Shown here piece after piece: positions 1-11,065 of a stretch of DNA of 64,000 bases (position 1 is its first letter; each line of letters begins with the position of its first letter). The DNA comes from Diphasiastrum complanatum. Its lineage: Eukaryota > Streptophyta > Lycopodiopsida > Lycopodiales > Lycopodiaceae. The position numbers were made by a program, and so were the translations under genes. The notes below the pieces were generated by a model. It was not told the origin of the DNA, ran no database searches, and saw only the letters and a list, made by a program, of their open reading frames with translations. The stretch lies in contig CM055093.1 of assembly GCA_029204225.1 (NCBI GenBank), forward strand, positions 6,827,315 to 6,891,314, read 5' to 3'.

Positions 1-506
1 AGTTCCATCTGAGTAAAAACAAGAGAACCCTTGATCCTCAAGAATATACACATTCTCAAGGCTGAACTCTAGCTGAGGTTGAGGATCTTGACTCGTGGTA
101 GCAAAGCTTGATGGGATGATTTGACGGTTCATCTGGGGCCCAGGCTATTGCACTACTAAGGCTAGTGTTGTGTTATTAGGTCCAGGTAGCGCTAAGCATT
201 GTGGGGGTTCTTGTTGGAATGTGGACCTCTGATAACTCTTAATTTGGGAACCCTGTTGTTGCATCCTCCACTGGTATTGTCGTGCAACAGATTGTATTCT
301 TGGATTGTAGATACTGATGTATCATGATTGTTGGTGTTGCAAAAGATGCAAAATCTTTGGGCTATTTGTCTATTCTATGGGCATTCGTTCACCGTGTGAT
401 TTTGTTGGCATGTGGGACACCAAACATTATCACGCTTGGGAAATTGGTTGACAATAGGCCCTTGTGATGTGGTATTTTTCAACTTCTATTCAAAATCTTT
501 GGACAT
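1..506 (-). pseudogene. Family-G gypsy gag fragment with zinc knuckle (copy G1, distal part)
   Basis: Read on the minus strand, 378-419 encodes a nucleocapsid-type zinc knuckle CPTCQQNHTVNECP (CX2CX3HX4C), followed by a partial second knuckle beginning CIFCNTNNH. The same pair occurs in the longer family-G copy at 48250-48364. The first knuckle is followed by a stop codon, so the reading frame is broken. The rest of this gag, its N-terminal part, lies at 7192-7665, because the chromovirus at 512-6912 inserted between the two pieces. In a live element this part of Gag would bind genomic RNA. The element runs on beyond the left edge of the window. Confidence 0.7.
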
Positions 507-511
507 CTTAT

Positions 512-869
512 TGTAATAGATCCTAACACCACAGTAGGGCAAACACTAATTGATCCACCCAACCTTGCCTACTCCCTGATATAGAGTAAGCCCCTCCTAG
601 CCCAGTGTGAGGACTGGTAGCATGCTACTACCAAGTGTCGGCCACGTGGCACTGACGTGGCCGACTGCACGTCGGGACCCAACTGGGGGCCCTATCCTGC
701 TGACAGGGTCCCTAGGCTGTGTTAGGCCCGCCATGGCTATGGACCGTGCTGGGGCACACTACTCACACTGTCTTGCCCTGTTGGTCATGTACGCTGGACA
801 GGACCCTGACTGTGGTATCTGACCTATCTGTGTTCTCTAGGGTTCGGCACTGGTTACGAGCTCGTAACA
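512..869 (-). repeat. 3' LTR of the chromovirus
   Basis: This 358-bp LTR matches 6555-6912 at every position except 630. On the minus strand it runs TG...CA. The short ORFs inside it (607-822, 719-904) are conserved only because the LTRs are identical and are not genes. A perfect 16-bp palindrome, GTTACGAGCTCGTAAC, lies at 853-868, one base inside the terminus, and a 12-bp palindrome GTAGCATGCTAC lies at 617-628. A CTATATC box is found near the downstream (left) end. Confidence 0.97.
640..662. promoter_or_regulatory. G-box/C-box cluster in the LTR (copied at 6683-6705)
   Basis: A near-palindrome contains CACGTG at 643-648 and TGACGTGG at 653-660, followed by another ACGT core near 669. These are the core sites of plant bZIP (and bHLH for the G-box) factors. 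They lie upstream of the TATA-like box in the LTR, in U3. Regulation by such factors is inferred from motif content only. Confidence 0.55.
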
Positions 870-883
870 CTCCCTCCCCCTTA
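870..883 (-). other. Polypurine tract, overlapping the Gag-Pol stop
   Basis: The minus strand reads TAAGGGGGAGGGAG directly before the 3' LTR. This is the plus-strand primer for reverse transcription. The TAA stop of Gag-Pol (881-883) forms the start of the tract, so coding sequence runs right up to the tract with no 3' untranslated spacer. Confidence 0.9.
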
Positions 884-3800
884 AGAACCGTCTTGGTCCT
901 CTAAGACAAAGTCTGGAAAAATCTTGCGAAGGACGCTGCCTCTTTCCCAAGTGGCATTCTCAACAGGCTGATCATTCCACTTAACCAGATATTCTCGGTA
1001 TAGAGTATGACGAGTCTGCGTCTCTCTACTATCAAGAATTTCCTCTGGTTCATGTGGAGGTTGTTGAGGATCCAATGGGAGAACTAGAACACTGTCCCCT
1101 ACCAGATTATCTGATCTGGTTAAGGCTTTTCGTAACTGACTTACATGAAAAACTGGAAAAACCTTACTGCTGTGTGGGAGTTCTAGTTCATAGGTGACCT
1201 CGCCTAGTCTCCTACTGATGGTAAAGGGACCACAATACCTTGGAGACAACTTAGCACACACTCCTGATTTGAGGGTTTTAGAGTCAACTGGGACTCTCAA
1301 GTAGACTCTCTCACCAGTGGAGAACTGCACATCCCGTCTGTGTGGATCTGCATAATGCCTGGCTCGATCCTGGGATTGTCTAATGCTACGCTTAGCATGT
1401 TCTATCATCTGGTTTAGGTCTTCTAAAAAGTTTCTGGCTGCTTCAACTTTTTCTTGTTTAAACCCTATAGCTGTGGGTGAGCGTGGCTGAAAACCGTACA
1501 TCAGCATAAATGGGCTGTATCTCGTAGCTGAATGTTTGGTACTGTTGTAAGCAAACTCTAATATCGAGAGATACTCCTCCCCATTAGTCTGCCTCTTGCT
1601 GACGTATGCACGAAGCATATCCTCCAGCACTTGATTTACCCTTTCTGTTTGACCGTCCATCTGTGGATGGTCGGTGGTACTCATATTAAGTTTAGTATGG
1701 AGATGATGGAATACTGCCTTCCAAAAATTTCCAGTAAACTTACTGTCCCGGTCGCTGACTATGCCGGAAGGTAGACCGTACAATTTAAATAGCCCGTCTA
1801 CAAACAACCTCGCTAACTCTGGAGCTCTAACGGTTGTTTTGGTCGGAATAAAATGAGCCATTTTGGTCAGACGGTCAACTGTGACCCATATAGCGTCATT
1901 ACCCTTTTGGGTTTTAGGCAGGCCTACTATAAAATCCATGGAGATACTCTCCCATTTACCAGCTGGTATTTCTAAGGGATGCAACAACCCTCCTGCCTTT
2001 AAACGCTCTGCTTTATTTACTTGACATTTCTGGCAACTGGTTACATACTGGTGGACGTCCTTTTTCATACTGGGCCAGAAAAATTGCCTACGAAGAAGCT
2101 CATAGGTCTTCTGTATGCCTGGGTGTCCCGTGCTAGGATTGTCATGACATTCATATAGGACCTGCTGCCTATAATCCTCTGAATTGGGGACACATACTCT
2201 ATCTCTATAGAGCAAGTACTCATCCTGAATGGAATACTGTTTCCATTTGAATCCTTGAGTCAACTGACCCTCAACCACTGGGGTTTGCTTGGGTAATACA
2301 GGCTCAGAATCCTCAACGTCATCTGACGACGTATACTCGGACTCATCATCATCCTCAACGGAAGCTGCCGTATTCTTGGATGAACTGGCACCAGCCCCGG
2401 GAACTGGTTCTAGAGTCTGTAACTGTCTGTTCTGGACTGAGTTCCAGATAATAGAGAAGAATGCATCATGCTGGCATTTCCCTCTCAAGGACTCGAGTAA
2501 CTCATTACGAATCTGAGTAAAACTCAGCTCGTTTATCATAGGCATTCTGCTAAGGGCATCTGCTACTGTATTGAATTTTCCACGCCTATATCTGATAGAC
2601 ATGTCAAACTCTTGCATCAACTCTGCCCAACGAGCTTTCCGACCTCTAAGCTCAGGTTGATTGCAAAGGTATCTGAGACTCTCATGGTCTGTCAGGACCT
2701 CAAAGTTGGCACCATACAAATAATGCCTCCAAGTCTTAAGGGCATGGACTATAGAAAAGAGTTCCTTTTCATAGGCACTGTACCTAGTCTGAACTGGCTC
2801 GAGTTTTTTACTCTCGAACGCAACTGGTCGTCCACCCTGAGTTAGCACAGCGCCTACTGCAAAGTCGCTAGCATCTGTTTCGACCACAAATGGCTGATTG
2901 GGGTCGACGACTTTTAAGACTGGTGCTGTAGCTAAGGCTGTTTTGAGAGCATCAAAGCTCTCCTGTTGTGCAGACTCCCAAATGAACTCCTTTCCCTTCC
3001 CCTTAAGAAGATTTGTCATAGGGACTGCTATCTGAGCATATTCCTTGACAAATCGTCTGTAATATCCCGCGAGACCAAGAAAGATTTGAAGTTCCAAAAT
3101 ATTCTGAGGTCTCAGCCAACTGAGTATGGCTTTAACCTTATTTGGGTCCATCTTAATCCCATCTGAAGAGATAATGTGACCCAAATATGCTACTTCTTCA
3201 ACGAAGAATTCACACTTGGATTGTTTAGCATAAAGCTTATGCTTTCTGAGCAGTCGAAACACCTTTCTGAGGTGTTTTAGATGCTCCTTCCTCGTTTTGC
3301 TGTAGACGAGGATGTCATCTAAAAATACGACCACAAACTTACCCAAGTATGGTCTAAGGACACTGTTCATCAAGGTCATAAAGGTAGCTGGAGCATTTGT
3401 GAGCCCAAATGGCATCACCTTAAACTCATAATGACCGTGACGAATCCTAAAAGCTGTTTTCGAGACATCTTCCGATTTTATACGGACTTGATGATATCCC
3501 GATCTAAGGTCTATTTTACTGAAAAACTTAGCCCCGTCGAGTTGATCAAACAACTCGTCTGCCCGAGGCATAGGGTATTTATTCTTAATTGTGACTTTAT
3601 TGAGGGCTCTGTAATCTACGCAAAGACGCATAGACCCCTCTTTCTTTTTCACCAATAGGACTGGTGAGGCCCATGGTGAACTACTGGTCTGAATTTGGCC
3701 TTTCCCAAGATAGTCTGTTAACTGCCTAGTTATTTCTTCATCCTCTGTTCGGCTGACCCGATACGGAGGTTTAGAAACAGGTGCTGTACCTGGTACTAGG

Positions 3801-5593
3801 TTTATTACATGATCTACCTCTCTGCTAGGTGGTAAACCATGTGGCAAATCTTCAGGAAAAACATCTTTAAATTTAGACAATAAAGTTTCTAATTTACTGA
3901 TTTTCTGCTGAATAGAACTGGAAATAGAAACTTCAGGAATAAACTGAAAGTCACATAAGAATACCTGATGGTCTTCGTCTCCGATTAGCTGACAGAGCTC
4001 TGAACTGCAGACCATAGGGTTGTTGGGAACATCATGCTCCCCATGCAACTGGATCTCTCGGCCTTTATACTGAAAGCTGAGGGTGTTCTCCTGATAGTTT
4101 CTGTGGAGGGAAGGTCCTAAACTGTAGAGCCAATCTCTCCCGAGAACAATGTCTGTTCGATCCAGGTGCATTATCTGAAAGTTTATTTGATCTTGGTACC
4201 CCTGAATACCAAGATTTAACTTACTTACCATAGTTTCCCATATTTTTTTATCTTCACCCTTAGCTAATGAAACTATGTACCTATGCTGACTAGGTACTTC
4301 TGGTAGTTTAAGCTTTTTAACCAGGGTGTGGTTGATGAAATTATGGGTTGCCCCATCATCAACCATGACTCTTACTGACTGGTTACCAACTTTCCCATGC
4401 ATACGTACTAGGTCATGCGGCCCAAAGCTGAAGGGTCTCGCTAGCATTGCAGAGGTCAGCTGGCAACAGTGTTCATGATCTTCATGATACACTTTGATCT
4501 CGGAAGCTGCCGAGTCACTGGGGAAACATACAGTCTGAACAAGATGAACTTGTTTTTTATCTTTTTTAGTGAAAGGCCCCTTGGGACACTGTCTGACTGT
4601 GTGTCCCTTGCCCATACACACAAAGCACAAACGTTCTTGTTTGGCTTTCTCAAAATCATCTGGTTTTAAGGGCTGTATGTGTGAAGGGCGTTTCTGAGGA
4701 GCCTCACCTTTAAATTTATCTTCTTTCTTTCTTTTTAAAAATTTCTTTTTAAATTGAAAGTCTTTCTGAGGAAGCTGCTCAGAAAGTGGTTGCTGTCTCG
4801 CTCTCTTCCTACCCACTGAATCATCATAGATTTGAGCATATCTGAGAGCTTGCTCAAGGGTAGTAGGCGAGTTTCTCTGGACCTCTACTTTATATTCATC
4901 TTTGAGGCCACGGACAAATCCCCTGATTTTTTGATAGTCATCCATATTTTTAATCTTTAAAATTGCCTCTCGATACTGCGAGATATATTGGATGAGGGAC
5001 TTGTCCATTACTGTTCTTTCCCAGGCTTCCCAGGCTCTATCAAGTTCATTCTCTGGTAGAAATTCTCTTAGGAAAGCTTCTTCAAAAGCTTTCCATGACC
5101 GGGGAGTCTGCCCAGTCTCCTGGAGATTTAACCACCACTTATAGGCCATAGGCCCTAAAGAAAGACTGGCCTCAATTGCTTGCAAATGGTCAGGGGTCTG
5201 TTTAAGAGCATGAATGTTCTTCCATTTGCTGAGGAAGGTTTGTAGAATATCTGCATTTCTATCCTTCTCTTCCCCATTAAAAGTAGGAGGCTTTAAATCT
5301 TTAAAAACACTGGGGTGAGACCGTAAAGTCTCACCCGAAACTGATGGAAGTGGAGAAGGGGATAACTGAGAAGTGGAGGGAAGGCTTCCTTTCGCGGAGC
5401 TCAAAATCAAGTTTTTGAGTTCAGCGAACGAGTCGTCCACACTAGACTCGAAATTGGCTAATGCCAGCTTCAGTTCATCCACTTCTGTTACCAATTGGAG
5501 GAACTGCTCCTTGGTAACCAGTTCGTCGAGTTCTTCGGCGAACTGTTCCTGTTCTTCTACTTCCATGGGTTCCTTCCCTTTTCTGTAAGCCAA
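881..5593 (-). CDS. Intact chromoviral Gag-Pol polyprotein (1570 aa)
   Basis: One open frame encodes the whole replication machinery. Gag occupies residues 1 to about 350, with a zinc knuckle at C323-C326-H331-C336. The protease motif [11 protein letters not shown] has its catalytic Asp at 412; the next residue is Asp where Ser or Thr is usual. Reverse transcriptase spans about 605-790 with FLDD at 757-760. RNase H spans about 900-1015 (D907, D969). Integrase has its HHCC finger at H1150, H1157, C1187, C1190 and catalytic D1220, D1281, E1317 with the usual 35-residue D-E spacing. A chromodomain lies at about 1514-1565 and in related elements directs insertion to marked chromatin. There is no frameshift between gag and pol. 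The start at [10 protein letters not shown] is the first Met after a 940-bp leader. No stop codon or missing domain is visible, so the protein could be functional. Confidence 0.95.
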   Translation of the reverse strand: MAYRKGKEPMEVEEQEQFAEELDELVTKEQFLQLVTEVDELKLALANFESSVDDSFAELKNLILSSAKGSLPSTSQLSPSPLPSVSGETLRSHPSVFKDLKPPTFNGEEKDRNADILQTFLSKWKNIHALKQTPDHLQAIEASLSLGPMAYKWWLNLQETGQTPRSWKAFEEAFLREFLPENELDRAWEAWERTVMDKSLIQYISQYREAILKIKNMDDYQKIRGFVRGLKDEYKVEVQRNSPTTLEQALRYAQIYDDSVGRKRARQQPLSEQLPQKDFQFKKKFLKRKKEDKFKGEAPQKRPSHIQPLKPDDFEKAKQERLCFVCMGKGHTVRQCPKGPFTKKDKKQVHLVQTVCFPSDSAASEIKVYHEDHEHCCQLTSAMLARPFSFGPHDLVRMHGKVGNQSVRVMVDDGATHNFINHTLVKKLKLPEVPSQHRYIVSLAKGEDKKIWETMVSKLNLGIQGYQDQINFQIMHLDRTDIVLGRDWLYSLGPSLHRNYQENTLSFQYKGREIQLHGEHDVPNNPMVCSSELCQLIGDEDHQVFLCDFQFIPEVSISSSIQQKISKLETLLSKFKDVFPEDLPHGLPPSREVDHVINLVPGTAPVSKPPYRVSRTEDEEITRQLTDYLGKGQIQTSSSPWASPVLLVKKKEGSMRLCVDYRALNKVTIKNKYPMPRADELFDQLDGAKFFSKIDLRSGYHQVRIKSEDVSKTAFRIRHGHYEFKVMPFGLTNAPATFMTLMNSVLRPYLGKFVVVFLDDILVYSKTRKEHLKHLRKVFRLLRKHKLYAKQSKCEFFVEEVAYLGHIISSDGIKMDPNKVKAILSWLRPQNILELQIFLGLAGYYRRFVKEYAQIAVPMTNLLKGKGKEFIWESAQQESFDALKTALATAPVLKVVDPNQPFVVETDASDFAVGAVLTQGGRPVAFESKKLEPVQTRYSAYEKELFSIVHALKTWRHYLYGANFEVLTDHESLRYLCNQPELRGRKARWAELMQEFDMSIRYRRGKFNTVADALSRMPMINELSFTQIRNELLESLRGKCQHDAFFSIIWNSVQNRQLQTLEPVPGAGASSSKNTAASVEDDDESEYTSSDDVEDSEPVLPKQTPVVEGQLTQGFKWKQYSIQDEYLLYRDRVCVPNSEDYRQQVLYECHDNPSTGHPGIQKTYELLRRQFFWPSMKKDVHQYVTSCQKCQVNKAERLKAGGLLHPLEIPAGKWESISMDFIVGLPKTQKGNDAIWVTVDRLTKMAHFIPTKTTVRAPELARLFVDGLFKLYGLPSGIVSDRDSKFTGNFWKAVFHHLHTKLNMSTTDHPQMDGQTERVNQVLEDMLRAYVSKRQTNGEEYLSILEFAYNSTKHSATRYSPFMLMYGFQPRSPTAIGFKQEKVEAARNFLEDLNQMIEHAKRSIRQSQDRARHYADPHRRDVQFSTGERVYLRVPVDSKTLKSGVCAKLSPRYCGPFTISRRLGEVTYELELPHSSKVFPVFHVSQLRKALTRSDNLVGDSVLVLPLDPQQPPHEPEEILDSRETQTRHTLYREYLVKWNDQPVENATWERGSVLRKIFPDFVLEDQDGS

Positions 5594-6534
5594 GGCTTCT
5601 GTTTCAAGTTTGTCGAAGCCTCTCTCCTAGGGTTGATCAGGTCCCTGAGGAGTGGTCATCTTCGAAATTGAAAGAGAGCTACCTTAACTTCTGAAGGAAA
5701 AAAGTCTAAAAGACTAATTTACAACTGTACAAGGGAAAGGAAAGATGACTTAGCTGTTTCTGAGGACTGTACTTCCAAAGAGATTATGAAGAGGAACCCT
5801 TTCAGCTATTTTCCCCAAGATTTCAGACCTGCTGTCCCGGAAAATGCCAGTTTGAAGCTTCAAAACGGTGCCAAATTTCCCGGTTCTTGAGTTGAGTAGC
5901 TGACTGATCTGATTTGAGGTGTGGGGCTCCAACAAACCGAGTAAAAACCGGAAGTTTACAAAAAGAAATCCGGAATTTTTGAAGTCCCTGCCCTCGCTGG
6001 TTGGTCAGCAACCTGTCTGGCCCGATTTGTCCAATTTACAGCTCTGAAATCACCTTGATTCTCTGATTTACTCTCAGCCTGTAGGTCGCTGGTCTGTAGC
6101 AAGCAAGTCTGAAACTCAGACTCCTGAAAAACTTCTGAAAAACAGGGTTAAATTCTGAGATTTCTACCCTACTGTCCAGCGCTGGCCCTGCTACAATATT
6201 TCAGATCAGAACTCCTTCTAATCTACTCAGAACTTCATACGAAACTCAGATTTGAGGGCTGACTATACAGCGATGGACCTGCTCTTCCCTTCCTCTTGAA
6301 TTTCCGCTCAGATCATAGTGATCTACACTCGAAAATCAGAGAGGGAAACTGATTTTTCAGCGCTGAAGCTATTGTAAAAGATATGCTTCCAAACTACTGA
6401 GAAATCCAGCAAATTGGAGGATTAGAAAGCTGATCCTACAGCGATTTTCCTCCTCTATTCTTTTCTGAGAATCTCCCAGATCTTTCCTATCTTCTGATAG
6501 CTTTCTCTACTGTTGCTCCTGAACTCCCTAGGAT
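5594..6534 (-). other. Chromovirus 5' leader
   Basis: About 940 bp of non-coding leader between the primer site and the Gag start. It contains several copies of a short CAGCGMTG-like motif (near 6178, 6269, 6359 and 6441) in different contexts. It should include the packaging signal, which I cannot place. Confidence 0.7.
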
Positions 6535-6553
6535 GGAGATGGCTCTGATACCA
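6535..6553 (-). other. Primer-binding site, initiator-Met tRNA
   Basis: The minus strand reads TGGTATCAGAGCC followed by ATCTCC, one base after the LTR. This complements the 3' end of plant initiator methionine tRNA, the usual primer for chromoviruses and most Copia elements. Confidence 0.93.
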
Positions 6554-6554
6554 G

Positions 6555-6912
6555 TGTAATAGATCCTAACACCACAGTAGGGCAAACACTAATTGATCCA
6601 CCCAACCTTGCCTACTCCCTGATATAGAGTAAGCCCCTCCTAGCCCAGTGTGAGGACTGGTAGCATGCTACTGCCAAGTGTCGGCCACGTGGCACTGACG
6701 TGGCCGACTGCACGTCGGGACCCAACTGGGGGCCCTATCCTGCTGACAGGGTCCCTAGGCTGTGTTAGGCCCGCCATGGCTATGGACCGTGCTGGGGCAC
6801 ACTACTCACACTGTCTTGCCCTGTTGGTCATGTACGCTGGACAGGACCCTGACTGTGGTATCTGACCTATCTGTGTTCTCTAGGGTTCGGCACTGGTTAC
6901 GAGCTCGTAACA
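6555..6912 (-). repeat. 5' LTR of the chromovirus
   Basis: This is the partner of 512-869. As the 5' LTR of a minus-strand element it carries the promoter for the genomic RNA. It is followed by one spacer base (6554) and then the tRNA primer site. The terminal 16-bp palindrome lies at 6896-6911. Confidence 0.97.
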
Positions 6913-6917
6913 CTTAT

Positions 6918-8035
6918 CCATCTGTGTTTGGTGGGTTTTATTTATGGTTTCAAGTTGCTGTAACAACAACTGTGTGGCAACATCGGAAGAGGATCCTTCA
7001 CCTTGGGATCTATGGCTTTGGTCAATAACAATGGCTCGCGAACATTAGGGTTCATATTCTTCATCAGAGCCTTTGTTTTCTTTGCAGATGGGATCATTCA
7101 TAGCATCACGTAAGGTAGCATAGGATTCTTGAGGTCTAAGTTCACGCTTGATAGATTTCGGGAGGCCAGCCATGAACCATATGAACACGGCCTAATCAAG
7201 TGCTAAGTGAACATGGCATTCAGTCTTAAGACATTTAAGTGGTTCGATGTAATCACATACCCTCTCATCCTTTCTCATCTTGATCTTACTAGGCAATAAG
7301 AATGGGCTTTCAAGGAATTTGGGTGATTTCAAACTTTTAACTAATGAGTCCTTGAGTGATTCCCACTCATTTCTTTCATGACGTTCAAGGTTGAAATACC
7401 ACTCGTGAGCAGCATCGGTGAAGGTCATACTAAAGAGTTGGAGTTTTTCTTCTAGAGTTTTCTCTCCATAGACTTCACATGCTTTCTCATAAATCTGAAG
7501 ATAGCATGTTGGGTCGGTAGTACCATCGTATCGTGGAAAATAGAGTCTAGGAATGGCTCCTGGTAATGGTATAGCAAAGGCCAACGGGTTGGGGATCCTT
7601 TGAGCTCCTGGTGCCTCAAGTGGTACTGGATTCTCTTGAGGTTGGTTTGGACTATTGGCAGCCATGTCGAACTGCTCTTGGATATTCTGAGTTGGGGATG
7701 GCTAGTTGATGGTTCCTGATCTCCAAGTGAACTTTCTTCCTCTCTCGAGATCCTAGATCTAGTCTTTCCATCTGATCTTAGTTGCATCCAAACAAAATAT
7801 CTTGTCAAAGTTCGTAGCTTGGGAACGTATCTTGTTTGGGGATGTACCAAGGTTTTTTCAATTTGGGGATCCAAGATTGAAAAAACCTTGTTACATCCCA
7901 AAAAGTGAAGACAATTCTGGGAATGTAGCTGGGTGAAAACAAAAAGTGTGATGGTGGAAGATGGGTTGAGATTTTTAGATCCCCTCTTTGACCAATGATG
8001 CCCAAACATGTGGGTGTCTTGGCTCTCATGACTCA
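6918..8035 (-). pseudogene. Family-G gypsy gag, N-terminal part (copy G1, proximal part)
   Basis: The minus-strand frame at 7192-7665 gives 157 aa with the family-G Gag core: RLYFPRYDGTTDP, then YEKACEVYGEKTLEEKLQLF, then DAAHEWYFN and an RVCDYIEPLKCL stretch. The same core recurs in five other places in the window (8831-9040, 10690-11065, 13795-14470, 47437-47694 and, as the knuckle, 1-506). The frame stops at 7192 and the rest is degraded up to the chromovirus junction. Sequence upstream of 7665 on this strand is leader. The ORFs at 7452-8036 and 7805-8029 are other-frame readings of the gag and leader. Confidence 0.75.
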
Positions 8036-8560
8036 AATTAGCTTATTTACAAGTAGGGGCTATTTATACTAAGAGATTAGGTCATCAATTGCGATTGCCA
8101 ATTGGCTGGTGATCAATTGGAATCCATCCGATCCTTTTCATTGATTGTTGATAAGTGGTGAAATTGGCTGTAAATGTTCTGTCTGCGTAAATGAACCAAA
8201 ACTGTAGCTATGTAGAAATGAACTAGAACAGCCACATGCGACACTGTCGGGTTTTTTGCGAAAAAGGAGAAAAAGAAGAAAATGCCCTTAAATCTCATTC
8301 AGGGTTGTCCCACACTTTGTCAGAGTCATTTTCTTAACATTTGAGGCTCTTTGGAAAAAGCAAAAAATGCGAAACTATGATTTTACACGAGATTTCTGTC
8401 AGGCGAAAAATGCAAAAAAGGAGAAGCTGCATTTTTTAATGAGATTCTTGACAAGCGAAAAAGGAGACACTGTCGTAAACTTTGTGTAATGTTGCAGACC
8501 GTGTAAACACACAAAAATATCCATAGAATTGGATAAACAATGGATGAAGATTAAAACCGA
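8036..8560. other. Non-coding gypsy leader with a repeated GCGAAAAAGGAGA motif
   Basis: No gene seen. Related A-rich motifs recur at about 8257, 8405 and 8455 (GCGAAAAAGGAGA and variants), twice next to ACTGTCG. This looks like the leader of copy G1, with the end of copy G2 somewhere in the interval. Confidence 0.45.
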
Positions 8561-9060
8561 TTAGTCGATTGGTAAGACGGAGAATAATCCAACAAGCCCC
8601 ATGAGGAACCACATAATGACTGCATGATCGAGAGTTGGGGCTACATTGCATTTGTATCTTAAGTGCTTGACCCGTTCTATGTAGTCCCTGACCCTTTCTC
8701 TTTTTTCCATTTTTACCTTGTTCAGCAGGAGAAATGGATCTTCTAGAAATTTCCTCGGTTTAAAGCACGTGATGAGAGCCGTTTTAACCCCTTCCCAAGT
8801 AGAATTTTCTTTGTTCGAGAGATTGTAGAACTAGTCTTGTGCTGCCGTAATAAGTGACATAGGAAACAACATCAAGTTTTTTGCTGGTGTCCGCTCGCCA
8901 TGGATCTCGCACGCTTGCTCGTGAATATGGAGGAATCTGATCGGATCTAACAATCCATCATATTTTGGCATCTCGAGTTGAGGTGCTCCCTGAATTGCTT
9001 GCATGGGTGCGACATGTACAGGTTGGTCCATTGGATTCATTACTACTGGTTCTGCTTCTG
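8561..9060 (-). pseudogene. Family-G gypsy gag fragment (copy G2)
   Basis: The minus strand at 8831-9040 encodes QLEMPKYDGLLDPIRFL, then EQACEIHGERTPAKNLMLFPMSL, ending DAAQD-like at a stop codon. After the stop the same Gag core continues in frame pieces down to about 8640 (EGVKTALIT, DYIERVKHL). The order relative to G1 suggests two minus-strand copies side by side. It is not functional. Confidence 0.7.
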
Positions 9061-10689
9061 CCTCGATTTGCGCGACTATAACTCTGGGAGGTTTGGAGTT
9101 TGATTTGCAATCCTTCTAGATACTGATCATCCGAATCTCAGATTCATTCAAGGGAAGACTCGAAGAATGTTGGATCTTGCTAGTTCAGTAGAATTCAATC
9201 TAGATCTTAAGGGATCTGATCAATTTGGTTGGCCGATAGTGTCAATTTAGGCCTCTTATGGTGGTTTTTCCTTGATAACTTTTTGATCCTTGTTCGGATT
9301 GGCTTGAGATTTTCACAGTAGTTGGATCTGGTGTAAATCTAACTATTGATCCTATCTACAAAGGTTATTTGTGCGAGGGTTGGCTGTGCGAAGGTTCATT
9401 CACTATTTTTTAGTCAAAAACCTTGATTTTTTCAAAAATTGTTGTCCCTTATGTTAGCCCAACATAGAAATTATTGTGGCATGTGTTTTGTAAGGCCACA
9501 AGTAATTCGGATGTAGGAAACCTTATGCTTAGACCTTTTAATACTTAAGTTTAACTATTACAAACAATCATTTGTAATGGTTCAATTTAGAAAGTCTAAG
9601 TTTAAAATTTAATTCCTAAGTTAAGTTAATTCCTAAATTCAAGTTAAGTTTAATGCAGTTTTTATGAATTTAGTTGAATTTTTGCATGAAACCTCACCAA
9701 CAGAACTCGTTCACCTGCACAAAACCTGAACAGAACATTAGCTTTCTGAATACCCCTTTTGCGAGTTTCTGTAAGGCCAAAAAGTAGACCAATTAGTTGT
9801 TTTGGCATGTTCTTTGATAGCGATCACACACCAAATCACCTCGGATAAACTCGCCCATCATCATGAATACAGATCTCACAGTGCTAAATCCATCAGTATC
9901 TTGTGCGAGTTTTCTGGAGCCCATCCTTGTCAAAAAACATCATTTCCAACCAAACTTTTTCAAAAAAATATTCAGAACAAAATTCGCCCACTGTCATTAT
10001 GGCTCAAAAACCAGTTGCACGAGTTCGTAATGATCTATACGAATTCTCTACAGTGGAAAAAGATTGAATTTTGAGCAGTCAATAAATTTTTTGTTATTTT
10101 GGTCAAACCAAACTCGCACACATATTGAGGACCATAACTAACATTTGCCCAGGCTATTTTTAGCTTTCTCAGTAAATTTCCAACTCACATATCCCATGTG
10201 TGAATTTTTTTTGACTAAAACAATGACTCTGAGTGACTTTAAGAGATTTCTGTCATAAATAGAACTCGCACAACTATCTACTTTGCTAAAAAAAAACTCG
10301 CACGTAGTCTTAGGAACTCGTGTGATAGATCTGCTTGAGGGTTGAAATCAGAAAAATTTTGATTTTTTTTTTGTCTGAATCACAAAGGCCTTGAAATTTT
10401 ATTAAAATATTGAGGTTCAGAACTCGCACACTATATCCTTGACTAAGTCAACTAGTTTTTGAGACCTTAGTAGTTTGTGCGAGTTTTGGTTGTGTTCAGT
10501 GAACCAAAAATTTTCAGAGAGTTGTTAGTGATAGCTTATCTAGTTGATTGACCACCTTCTATGTGCGTTCATTGCAACATCGCTCTCGGTCGCTGAATTT
10601 CTATCTTACTACTGTAATTTTATAGTCATATCCGAGACCACTGATTATAGGCGACATGAGAAAGGAACCTGAAGGTGCCCCTGACCCAT
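9061..10689. other. Gypsy leader sequence with a dispersed AACTCGCACA motif
   Basis: No gene. The motif AACTCGCACA, or its complement TGTGCGAGTT, recurs in both orientations at about 9370, 9385 (variant), 9902, 10111, 10263, 10295, 10315 (variant), 10421 and 10476. The stretch lies between the minus-strand gag G2 and the plus-strand gag G3, so it could be leader of either or both. The ORF at 9802-10074 is a chance reading of this stretch. Confidence 0.6.
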
Positions 10690-11065
10690 GAGTTTAACGA
10701 CGAATCCCTAGGATCGATGCACCAAAATATGATGGGGGATCCGACTCAATCAGATTCCTCCAAGATTTCAGAAATGCTTGTAAATTCTATGGTGATACTT
10801 CTGAAAATGAAAAATTACATCTTTTTCCTATGATATTACTCAGGAACGCCTAGGAATGGTATCTTAATCTTGAAGAATCTGATATAGTTTCTTGGGAAAC
10901 CCTTACTGCTGCCCTGACCAAATGATTCAAGCCTTCCAAATTGACCCAAGGTCCTTTCATTCAACTATTTCATATCAAGATGAGAAAAGACGAATCTATA
11001 CGCACCTACAATGAGCGCTTTAAGCGCCTCAAAGTTGAATGCATTGATGAGAAAATGGTCTGGGA
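10690..11065 (+). pseudogene. Family-G gypsy gag fragment (copy G3)
   Basis: Plus-strand reading gives RIDAPKYDGGSDSIRFLQ, NACKFYGDTSENEKLHLFPM, EWYLNLEESDIVSWETL and MRKDESIRTYNERFKRLKVE, the family-G Gag core. Stop codons interrupt it at the DAA*EWY and TK*FKPS positions, and it ends abruptly near 11065. The lack of an in-frame ATG and the stops make it a relic. Confidence 0.75.

Larger units (their letters stand above)
512..6912 (-). mobile_element. Complete Ty3/gypsy chromovirus
   Basis: A full LTR retrotransposon in minus orientation. It has two 358-bp LTRs, the 5-bp target duplication CTTAT at 507-511 and 6913-6917, an initiator-Met tRNA primer site beside the right (5') LTR, a purine tract beside the left (3') LTR, and one uninterrupted Gag-Pol ORF ending in a chromodomain. 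On the minus strand the LTRs start TGTTACG and end ATTACA. They differ only at 630/6673 (A versus G), so the insertion is very recent. Every cis element and domain needed for retrotransposition appears present. It sits in the gag of an older family-G element. The chromodomain and iMet primer place it among chromoviruses; I cannot assign the clade (Galadriel, Reina or Tekay) without a tree. Confidence 0.97.

Noticed and set aside
607-904. ORFs conserved between 607-904 and 6650-7028
   Set aside because: They are identical because they lie in the two near-identical LTRs of the chromovirus, not because a protein is conserved.
6535-6553. tRNA genes at the TGGTATCAGAGCC and TGGCGCCATTGCC sites
   Set aside because: Only about 18 bases matching tRNA 3' ends are present next to LTRs; these are primer-binding sites, not tRNA genes.
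7452-8036. 194-aa minus ORF as a distinct gene
   Set aside because: Its C-terminal part overlaps the family-G gag in another frame and its N-terminal part is leader sequence.
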